Assembly: GCA_016711285.1 (NCBI GenBank)
Contig: JADJTG010000017.1
Span: forward strand, 248,001 to 312,000
Reading direction: 5' to 3'
Origin: Sphingobacteriales bacterium
Lineage (GTDB): Bacteria; Bacteroidota; Bacteroidia; Chitinophagales; UBA2359
DNA length: 64,000 nucleotides
A program made the translations under genes and the position numbers. Position 1 is the first letter of the stretch. Each line of letters opens with the position of its first letter. The notes beneath the pieces were generated by a model. That model saw only the letters and a list, made by a program, of their open reading frames with translations, ran no database searches and was not told where the DNA came from. This document shows, piece by piece, positions 9,974 to 17,417 of this stretch.

Positions 9974-10006
9974 GAGGCTAACCTTTTTAGGTTAGCCTCT
10001 TTTTTT
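9974..10006 (+). terminator. orphan intrinsic terminator, copy of the one after the 1679-aa protein
   Basis: Perfect 11-bp stem GAGGCTAACCT / AGGTTAGCCTC with a TTTT loop and T7. No plus-strand gene ends just before it. The stem, T run and next ~19 nt (ATGGGTAGTGAATGACTAT) recur at 16958-17010 downstream of the large secreted protein, differing chiefly in the loop. Confidence 0.85.
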
Positions 10007-10306
10007 ATGGGTAGTGAATGACTATAATTTAATCATATTTTTTAGACACTAATGTCTATTTTTTTATTGAATTGCAGGGTGAAAAAATAATACACATTTA
10101 AAAAAAATGGTAGTCCTAAAAAAGTAATGGTGTAAAGTAAAAAGCCACAATAGTTGTAATTTTAGATTCACAAACTCTAAAATTACTCAAATGGAAAAGA
10201 CCATTCTCTGTTTCTATTGTGGCTCGTCAAAGGTAATCAAATTTGGTAAAACTTACTACAAGAAAAGCCGCTGTAAGTGTAAAAAATGTGCGCGTCAATT
10301 TGTTTT

Positions 10307-11104
10307 GGTAATGGTTTTTAATTAACTGTTGGTGATTTGGCAATATTGTATCTGATGATAAAAAGCCTGATAACAATGTCATTGAAAAAATCGCTTTTAG
10401 AAAAAGACAATGTTTTTCGCGTGAGCCTACCCAAAGTCTGCCGAATGGTGTTGTTCCAACGCTCCATATGATTGGTTTGTCCAGTATCTTTACCTACGAG
10501 TTGATGTTGTCCTGTTTGTTCAAAAATAAAGTTGTAAGCAGCCCAAAAATCACTAAAACTTTGCTGGAAACGAAAACGCTCAGGTATGTTTTCCCAAAGT
10601 TTTTTACAACTTTCTAAACTATGGTCTCCAATGAAGTATGCAATGATTTTGCGAGTTTTACGGCTAATTACTGTCCATAACCACCTTTTTTGTGTTTTTT
10701 TTTTACAAAATGTTGTAATTCATCGTACTCCAAAATATCTCCTGTGGTGGGTACATCGTGCAGCGTTTCCTCTATGGTACGCTGCTCCTGTCCCGCTGCC
10801 ATCAGCCAAGCTCTCAGCGTATTACGAGATATATGAAAAACACGAGCAATGCCTCGCATACTCGGACGCTCTAAATAGGCTGACATAATCTCTTGTTTTC
10901 GCCATTCGCTACATTTTTCCTCTAATTCTAACGTACCGTATTTATTACAAGCTTTGCAATGAAATTTCTGCTTTTTTGTTGTTTTGCAGTGTCCGTTTTT
11001 TCTTATATTTGGGCTGCCGCAATCACGGCAAGTTTTTATCTCTATTATCATATACTGTTTTTATTGCGCTAAGATAATTAATCAGTTGTTATAAAACCAT
11101 TACC
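10307..11104 (-). mobile_element. IS1-family element B (798 bp) with 8-bp target duplication
   Basis: The ends are inverted repeats GGTAATGGTTTT at 10307 and its complement AAAACCATTACC ending at 11104. TTTGTTTT occurs on both sides (10299-10306 and 11105-11112) as an 8-bp target-site duplication, which fits IS1. The element sits inside the transposase gene of element A. Size, termini, duplication and coding content all agree. Confidence 0.93.
10318..11051 (-). CDS. IS1-family transposase InsAB' of element B (two overlapping frames)
   Basis: The first frame starts at 11051 (MIIEIKTCRDCGSPNIRKNG) and ends at 10668. It holds the zinc-finger CRDCG/CKAC pair, a helix-turn-helix region (MRGIARVFHISRNTLRAWL) and the first catalytic Asp in EYDELQHF. 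The second frame runs on to 10318 as RWLWTVISRKTRKIIAYFIG, SDFWAAYNF, and NHMERWNNTIRQTLGRLTRK. Moving from one to the other needs a -1 shift at the A6 run opposite 10686-10691. IS1 elements make their transposase by exactly such a -1 shift in an A run, so this may be programmed; a base lost in sequencing is the alternative. Fused length is about 244 residues, full size. Confidence 0.85.
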
Positions 11105-11882
11105 TTTGTTTTGAATCGGACTTATTGGGGTCTAAACAAAGAGCAAAAGTCTCTCATTGAAAAACTTTTTTTAGAACGTATTTCTTTATTGGGTATTTGC
11201 CGAGTTTTGGATATTGAAGAACATCAACTTTATACTTATTTAGATGAAGTATATGCAGCTGTTCCGAATGATTTATACGCTGCAATACCTATAAATTCCT
11301 CTGAAATTAGCCTAAAATGCCTTGAGGTAGAGGCAGATGAGGCTTGGAGTTTTGTGGTTCAAAAAGCAAATAAAGTATGGATTTGGGTCGCTATGCACAG
11401 AGAAAGCAGACAAATTATAGGGCTTCATATTGGAGACCGAAGTGCTGATTCTGCTCTAAAACTTTGGGAAAGTATCCCCGAAAAATTTAGAACCAAAGCC
11501 ATCGTTTACACCGACCATTGGGAAGCCTATAAGAAAATAATCCCTACCCATCAGCATCGTTCATCGAAGCAAAAAAAAGCAACGAACCATATAGAAAGAT
11601 TCTTTTGCACAATTCGACAACGAGTTGCGAGATTAGTCAGAAAAACGCTCTCTTTTTCCAAAAAAAGAGAAAGACTTCTGGGGGCTATTAGATATTTTAT
11701 CGCTTGCTATAATTTAACATTACAAATTTAGGACTACCCAGAAATGCTTATGGCATATAATTTGATAGTTAATAGTCGATACTTTATCGGTTATTTATAA
11801 TAAACTTGGTTTAAAACAGTCGTATTAAAACCATTATTCCTAAAAATATTCATCTAATTTCTATAATAATATAATTAAACGT

Positions 11883-14800
11883 ATGAAACAATTTAAACAA
11901 AAACGTAGTGTATCTTGCGCTTTTCATAGTAGGGTACTTTTATTTTTTGTATTTTTATGTATGTTCGGTTTCGTAAGGAACTCAAATGCGCAGTCTTGTC
12001 CTCAATGTTGTATAGGTTCATCAACAGGAACCTTAGTTTATTATGGTTTCAATAATGGACAAGCAATAGACGAAGGTGGAGTTGATCCAGAAACAACAGC
12101 ATCTTGTGTATCTGTGACATCAATATATGAAAATACGGGTAGTGCATCTAATGCTTACGCACCAGATGAGGCAGTTTGCAGTGGAGACGGATCTATTTGT
12201 GTGGGTAAATGGGATGGCACAATGGATAATTATGTATATTTTGATGTGACATTTTCGGCAAACACTTGTGGTAGTTTGGGTTCTTTTAGCTTTTGTCATT
12301 CTGCACCTACCCGAACAATGGCGGCAGGTAGCAGCAATTTTGTAGATAATAATTATCCAACTCAGTGGCAGGCCTCAGTATGGGAAAGTGGGACAATGAT
12401 AGCTTCGGTGACAGGTTCAGCCCATAACCCTGTTTGGAACGAAACTGATATACCTTCATTATCTTGGAGTACAGAGACAGCAAATTTTTCTAGTATCATT
12501 ACAGACGGATCCTCTCCTCATACTTACCAAATTAGGTTGAGTTTTACAGATTTAGTAGAAAATGGAGCAAGTGTTTCTGTTGTGGAATTAGATGAATTTA
12601 CCCTGACAGGCTGCTGTGGAAGCCCTGATTTATCTTGTGGAACTCAGCCTTGCACCCTCACAGTAGACAGTGCTCTACCGACTGCTTGCAGCAATAATTT
12701 GTATAATGTAGATGTTACTGTATCATATACCAACCCACCAAGCGGCGACATTACCATCAATGTCGGCGGCACCGATTACACCTTCACACCCGACGGCACC
12801 AGCCCCGACACTTACACCGTAACCGGTTTGACCAGCGACGGCACACAAGATATAGATGTATCAGCTACGTTTGTAGGCGATGCCACTTGTACCGATGCTT
12901 TGGTAGATGCTTATGACGCACCAGCGAGTTGCTCACAGAGTCTGTGTCCAATTCCGGCACTATGGGCTATAAACGAAGATGACGGACATTTGTTTATCGT
13001 ATCGGATTGGACAAGTACAGCAGGGGTAAACAGTACCGCGTATGATTGGGGTTTAATCCAATGGTCAGATGATAATTGTGTCACAAAAACGAACATCAAT
13101 ATATCAGGTGGGTCTGAGTTAGAGTCAGCAGCGTGGGATAGGATAACCAATGAATATTATTTTACTTCTAATAAAGACCTTGGAAGTTATAATGCGCCAG
13201 TTTTACTTAAAATTGACGTTGATGATTTGGTGGCTGGACAGCAGCCTTGTGCATTAGTTGTAGGTAGTATATCTTCTAGTGGACAGGAAGATATCGAAAG
13301 CCTTGCCATGGACCCAATTACGAACGAGTTATATGGGGGTAGTAAAGATAATGGACGACTTTATAAAATCGATAAAACCAATGCCGCCATCATTTCAGGT
13401 TATCCTATGCAGATGACCAAACCGTCTCCGTTAAGTGGTAATCTAAATGACTCTGAATCTATGACATTTGACAATAGTGGTAATCTTTATGTGTCAGAGA
13501 CTGACGATGAAGATGTTTATATCATCAACAAAACAACAGGAGCGGGTATAAGCGTATTTGATGGTAATACAGCAGGTTTGGGACTTGATGGCATTACTTG
13601 GGACTTCGTAAATAATCGCCTGATTGGATTTGAGGATAAAAGTTTATCTACTAATGAGTCCTTGATTTATGAAATTACAAGTGGGAATGGCAGCAATATC
13701 GTGCTTTCAGATACTTATGACGCCGGATTAGTAGATATTGAAGGACTAGAATTGATGTGCCCTGTGGCGATTGGATGCGATATCACCGTAGATAGTGCCA
13801 TCCCCACCACTTGCAACCCCGCCACCAATACCTACAACCTCGCCGTAACGGTTACTTACAGCAACCCACCCACAGGCAACATTACCATCAACGTCGGTGG
13901 CACCGATTACACCTTCACACCCGACGGCACCAGCCCCGACACTTACACCGTAACCGGTTTGACCAGCGACGGCACACAAGATATAGATGTATCAGCTACG
14001 TTTGTAGGCGATGCCGCTTGTACCGATGCTTTGGTAGATGCTTACGATGCACCTTGTGCTTGTAATGTAAATTGCGATGATAGCAACTGTACGACAACAG
14101 ACAGCTACGATACAGCTACTTGTACTTGCGTGAACACACCAATACCACCACCAAGTTGCGATGATAGCAACTGTACGACAACAGACAGCTACGATACAGC
14201 TACTTGTACTTGCGTGAACACACCAATACCACCACCAAGTTGCGATGATAGCAACTGTACGACAACAGACAGCTACGATACAGCTACTTGTACTTGCGTG
14301 AACACACCGATACCACCACCAAGTTGCGATGATAGCAACTGTACGACAACAGACAGCTACGATACAGCTACTTGTACTTGCGTGAACACACCGATACCAC
14401 CACCAAGTTGCGATGATAGCAACTGTACGACAACAGACAGCTACGATACAGCTACTTGTACTTGCGTGAACACACCAATACCACCACCAAGTTGCGATGA
14501 TAGCAACTGTATGACAACAGACAGCTACGATACAGCTACTTGTACTTGCGTGAACACACCAATACCACCTCCAAGTTGCGATGATAGCACCTGTACGACA
14601 ACAGACAGCTACGATACAGCTACTTGTACTTGCGTGAACACACCGATACCACCACCAAGTTGCGATGATAGCAACTGTACGACAACAGACAGCTACGATA
14701 CAGCTACTTGTACTTGCGTGAACACACCAATACCACCTCCAAGTTGCGATGATAACGACTGTAATACAGCAGATGTTTATAATACAGCTACTTGCCAATG

Positions 14801-16922
14801 CGAAAACAATGCAATAACTCCCGGAGCTTGCGACGATATGGACTGCACCACAGACGACAGCTATGATACAGCTGCTTGTGATTGTGTGCACACACCTATC
14901 ACCCCACCAAGTTGCGATGATAACGACTGTACAACAACAGACAGCTACGATACAGCTACTTGTGCTTGTGTACATACACCTATCACCCCACCAAGTTGCG
15001 ATGATAACGACTGTAATACAGCAGATGTTTATAATACAGCTACTTGCCAATGCGAAAACAATGCAATAACTCCCGGAGCTTGCGATGATATGGACTGCAC
15101 CACAGACGACAGCTACGATACAGCTACTTGTGCTTGTGTGCATACACCTATCACCCCACCAAGTTGCGATGATAACGACTGTACAACAACAGACAGCTAC
15201 GATACAGCTACTTGTGCTTGTGTGCATACACCTATCACCCCACCAAGTTGCGATGATAACGACTGTAATACAGCAGATGTTTATAATACAGCTACTTGCC
15301 AATGCGAAAACAATGCAATAACTCCCGGAGCTTGCGACGATATGGACTGCACCACAGACGACAGCTATGATACAGCTACTTGTGCTTGTGTGCATACACC
15401 TATCACCCCACCAAGTTGCGATGATAACGACTGTAATACAGCAGATGTTTATAACACAGCTACTTGCCAATGCGAAAACAATGCAATAACTCCCGGAGCT
15501 TGCGATGATATGGACGCTTGTACGGCTGATAGTTATGACGCAGCCGCTTGTCAATGTGTGCACACCCCTATTTGTATTTATTCAGTAGGTAACCAAGTAT
15601 GGAGCGATACCAACAACAACGGTTTGATAGACTCCGGCGAAGCGGGTATAGACGGTGTAAGCGTTTACTTGTTGGATGCAACAGGTAATCCGATAGATAC
15701 CACTGTAACCTCCGGCGGCGGGCTGTATTTGTTTGATGGTTTAGCTGCAGGTGACTATATTGTATCGGTAGTAATACCTTCAGGGACAGAGAGCAGTGGA
15801 GTAAACGAAAGTGACCCGAACAGTAATGTGGACAGCAACGACAACGGCATCGCAGTAGTAGGAACTACCATTCAAAGCGGTGTAATCTCTTTGGGTGGTG
15901 GTGAGCCTACAGGAGAAAATCCTGATAATGACCCTGCCACAACAGATACCAATGAAAACTTGACAGTTGATTTCGGATTTTACTGTTTGCCTTGTACATT
16001 GACCAATTTCGGATTATCAGCGATAAAAGATGACCAAGGTACTGCCGATACAGCAGATGACCAATGGCAAATATATGCAAATCCTACAGGAACAAACTTG
16101 TCTTCTACCTACGATGTGAGCGGCGATTTGACAGCCAATGATTTGCCTTATGGCAGTGCTCAATTAGTGGGTACAGTACCTGCGAGCAACAGTTTTGTGA
16201 CGTTGAGTATCACGAATACAAGTACTTGTAATGTGTGCGAAATATCAGATTATGTTTTTGAGATTACACCGGGTACTGCGGATTCTGTAGATTTGGCATT
16301 AGATAAATCGATAGACAAAACGATAGCCCAGATAGGCGAGCAAGTAACATTTACAATAACGATAACGAATGAAGGCGGCACAGATGCGAGTGGAGTAGCA
16401 GTGAGCGATGTATTGCCCGCAGGCATATCGTATGTGAGCAGTTCAGCCAGTCAGGGCAGTTATGATGGAGGCACAGGCGTATGGACAGTGGGTGATTTCT
16501 TGGCGAATGATGCACCGAAAACACTGACGATAGTAGGAACGATATTAAGCGAAGGTGTACACTACAATACGGCAGAGATCAGTGCGATGAATGAAACAGA
16601 TACAGACAGCACTCCGAATAATGGTGTAGCCGGTGAAGATGATATAGATAAAGTATGCGTGAGTGTACCTATACAAATCTGTGATAACGGCAGTCAGAGT
16701 ATCACCTTATTTGCAGAAGCAGGTTTAGTGAATGTAGTATGGTACAAAGACGGAGTACAAGTAGGAACGGGCAGTTCTTATATTGCTAATCAGGCAGGAA
16801 GCTATACCTACACGGCTGATAACGGAGGCTGTACAACAGGCACTTGTTGTGCCATGATTTTAGAAGCTATTCCTTGCTGTCCTGCCAATGTATGTCCCTC
16901 TGTGGGCATATTGCGAAGATAA
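11883..16922 (+). CDS. 1679-aa secreted Cys-rich repeat protein with SdrD-like and DUF11 domains
   Basis: Large exported surface protein, probably an adhesin or matrix component. A signal peptide (hydrophobic LLFFVFLCMFGFV, cleavage after NAQS) is followed by a MAM/lectin-like region (to ~250) and two near-identical modules with NVGGTDYTFTPDG at about residues 290-345 and 665-720. A region reminiscent of a beta-propeller lies between them (ESAAWDRITNEYYF, ESLAMDPITNELYG, ESMTFDNSGNLYV). Residues ~731-1226 hold 18 Cys-rich 28-residue repeats of the form CDD..C...DSYD...C.C..TPI. An SdrD-B-like domain (NQVWSDTNNNGLIDSGEAGI, ~1230-1365) and a DUF11 domain (ALDKSIDKTIAQIGEQVTFT, ~1470-1590) follow. 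It ends CCPANVCPSVGILRR, without a recognisable T9SS type A or B domain. No cell-wall anchor is visible. Frame is intact throughout. Confidence 0.85.
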   Translation: MKQFKQKRSVSCAFHSRVLLFFVFLCMFGFVRNSNAQSCPQCCIGSSTGTLVYYGFNNGQAIDEGGVDPETTASCVSVTSIYENTGSASNAYAPDEAVCSGDGSICVGKWDGTMDNYVYFDVTFSANTCGSLGSFSFCHSAPTRTMAAGSSNFVDNNYPTQWQASVWESGTMIASVTGSAHNPVWNETDIPSLSWSTETANFSSIITDGSSPHTYQIRLSFTDLVENGASVSVVELDEFTLTGCCGSPDLSCGTQPCTLTVDSALPTACSNNLYNVDVTVSYTNPPSGDITINVGGTDYTFTPDGTSPDTYTVTGLTSDGTQDIDVSATFVGDATCTDALVDAYDAPASCSQSLCPIPALWAINEDDGHLFIVSDWTSTAGVNSTAYDWGLIQWSDDNCVTKTNINISGGSELESAAWDRITNEYYFTSNKDLGSYNAPVLLKIDVDDLVAGQQPCALVVGSISSSGQEDIESLAMDPITNELYGGSKDNGRLYKIDKTNAAIISGYPMQMTKPSPLSGNLNDSESMTFDNSGNLYVSETDDEDVYIINKTTGAGISVFDGNTAGLGLDGITWDFVNNRLIGFEDKSLSTNESLIYEITSGNGSNIVLSDTYDAGLVDIEGLELMCPVAIGCDITVDSAIPTTCNPATNTYNLAVTVTYSNPPTGNITINVGGTDYTFTPDGTSPDTYTVTGLTSDGTQDIDVSATFVGDAACTDALVDAYDAPCACNVNCDDSNCTTTDSYDTATCTCVNTPIPPPSCDDSNCTTTDSYDTATCTCVNTPIPPPSCDDSNCTTTDSYDTATCTCVNTPIPPPSCDDSNCTTTDSYDTATCTCVNTPIPPPSCDDSNCTTTDSYDTATCTCVNTPIPPPSCDDSNCMTTDSYDTATCTCVNTPIPPPSCDDSTCTTTDSYDTATCTCVNTPIPPPSCDDSNCTTTDSYDTATCTCVNTPIPPPSCDDNDCNTADVYNTATCQCENNAITPGACDDMDCTTDDSYDTAACDCVHTPITPPSCDDNDCTTTDSYDTATCACVHTPITPPSCDDNDCNTADVYNTATCQCENNAITPGACDDMDCTTDDSYDTATCACVHTPITPPSCDDNDCTTTDSYDTATCACVHTPITPPSCDDNDCNTADVYNTATCQCENNAITPGACDDMDCTTDDSYDTATCACVHTPITPPSCDDNDCNTADVYNTATCQCENNAITPGACDDMDACTADSYDAAACQCVHTPICIYSVGNQVWSDTNNNGLIDSGEAGIDGVSVYLLDATGNPIDTTVTSGGGLYLFDGLAAGDYIVSVVIPSGTESSGVNESDPNSNVDSNDNGIAVVGTTIQSGVISLGGGEPTGENPDNDPATTDTNENLTVDFGFYCLPCTLTNFGLSAIKDDQGTADTADDQWQIYANPTGTNLSSTYDVSGDLTANDLPYGSAQLVGTVPASNSFVTLSITNTSTCNVCEISDYVFEITPGTADSVDLALDKSIDKTIAQIGEQVTFTITITNEGGTDASGVAVSDVLPAGISYVSSSASQGSYDGGTGVWTVGDFLANDAPKTLTIVGTILSEGVHYNTAEISAMNETDTDSTPNNGVAGEDDIDKVCVSVPIQICDNGSQSITLFAEAGLVNVVWYKDGVQVGTGSSYIANQAGSYTYTADNGGCTTGTCCAMILEAIPCCPANVCPSVGILRR
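14073..15562 (+). repeat. 18 tandem 84-bp units encoding Cys-rich 28-residue repeats
   Basis: Eight nearly identical units (CDDSNCTTTDSYDTATCTCV followed by NTPIPPPS) come first. Ten more follow, most arranged in a higher-order pattern of three alternating types: NTADVYNT…ITPG, DMDCTTDD…ITPP and NDCTTTD…ITPP. The first block is so uniform at DNA level that recent unit duplication is likely, and copy number could be misassembled. Confidence 0.92.
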
Positions 16923-16957
16923 TTTTATTAACTTAATGTAATTTACTGACTTCATAA

Positions 16958-16990
16958 GAGGCTAACCTAAATAGGTTAGCCTCTTTTTTT
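16958..16990 (+). terminator. intrinsic terminator after the 1679-aa protein
   Basis: 11-bp stem GAGGCTAACCT / AGGTTAGCCTC, loop AAAT, T7 tail, 36 bp after the stop codon. It is a near copy of the orphan terminator at 9974. Confidence 0.92.
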
Positions 16991-17272
16991 ATGGGTAGTG
17001 AATGACTATGATTAATATAAATAGGAAGCACGATAACTAATCATTCAAAACTAAGCACTACCGTTTCGTTTTATCGCAAAACAAAAAAAACAAATAATAA
17101 AGCTGATAAAAAAACATTTGACTACTACCCTACCAAATACGACCGATTGATTGTCAGAATATCAGTTAAAAAATCAGGTTTTAATTTCAAGTTACAACAT
17201 AATGCTAATGAATATGATTTGAATAGTTACTATTTCATCTCCCGAAAATCGTTTTTTAGCCATAGATACCAT

Positions 17273-17312
17273 AAACTTACTGATACATTGATAGCGTCTC
17301 AGTAAGTTTTTT
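17273..17312 (+). terminator. hairpin with T run upstream of the CotH-type gene
   Basis: Stem AAACTTACTGA / TCAGTAAGTTT with a 15-nt loop and a T run. No gene was recognised in 16991-17272, which is AT-rich; this may be the terminator of something lost. The 495-nt gap between the two plus-strand genes otherwise holds only the terminator at 16958 and a promoter-like site at 17345-17380. Confidence 0.5.
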
Positions 17313-17344
17313 GTATATGGCGACACATTCGGGCTTTTCACCGA

Positions 17345-17380
17345 TTTTGCCAATGTGCTTATAAAGTTATGTTACCTTTG
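17345..17380 (+). promoter_or_regulatory. Bacteroidota-type promoter for the CotH-type gene
   Basis: TTTTG (17345-17349) and TACCTTTG (17373-17380) fit the -33 TTTG and -7 TAnnTTTG elements, though the 23-nt spacing is slightly long. The start codon is 37 bp downstream. Confidence 0.5.
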
Positions 17381-17417
17381 TGGGTTATTGTGTAATTTTT
17401 TTTAAATTCTTATTTTA

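Larger units (their letters stand above)
10191..11731 (+). pseudogene. IS1-family transposase interrupted by IS insertion
   Basis: Residues 1-38 (10191-10306) form the zinc-finger InsA-like head: CFYCGSSKVIKFGKTYYKKS and CKKCARQFV. The reading resumes at 11111 as LNRTYWGLNKEQKSLIEKL and continues through the DDE catalytic domain: EVEADEAWSFV, KAIVYTDHWEAY, and NHIERFFCTIRQRVARLVRK, which is the IS1 signature. The stop codon at 11729 lies inside the right inverted repeat. Joined across the 8-bp duplication the protein would be about 243 residues with both halves in one frame, unlike E. coli IS1. At present it is split by 798 bp of element B on the opposite strand and is presumably inactive. 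Confidence 0.88.
10109..11738 (+). mobile_element. IS1-family element A, split by a second IS1-family element
   Basis: Terminal inverted repeats GGTAGTCCTAAA (10109) and the reverse complement ending at 11738 (TTTAGGACTACC) bound an element that would be about 824 bp without its insertion (10109-10306 plus 11113-11738). It encodes a single-frame IS1-type transposase that is restored perfectly if element B and one copy of the 8-bp duplication are removed. I found no convincing target-site duplication around its own ends, so it is older or its flanks have recombined. Confidence 0.85.

Noticed and set aside
10095..11750. Target-site duplication around the outer IS1-type element A
   Set aside because: The 8-9 nt outside its ends (AAAAAAAT left, CAGAAATG right) do not match.
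14073..15562. CRISPR array
   Set aside because: Units are contiguous without unique spacers and encode in-frame Cys-rich residues. The 21-bp array at 27.8 kb also lacks spacers, and no cas genes are present.
13992..15563. 523-codon minus-strand open frame opposite the Cys-rich array of the 1679-aa protein
   Set aside because: Same artefact of repeat periodicity; the plus-strand frame is clearly the real one.
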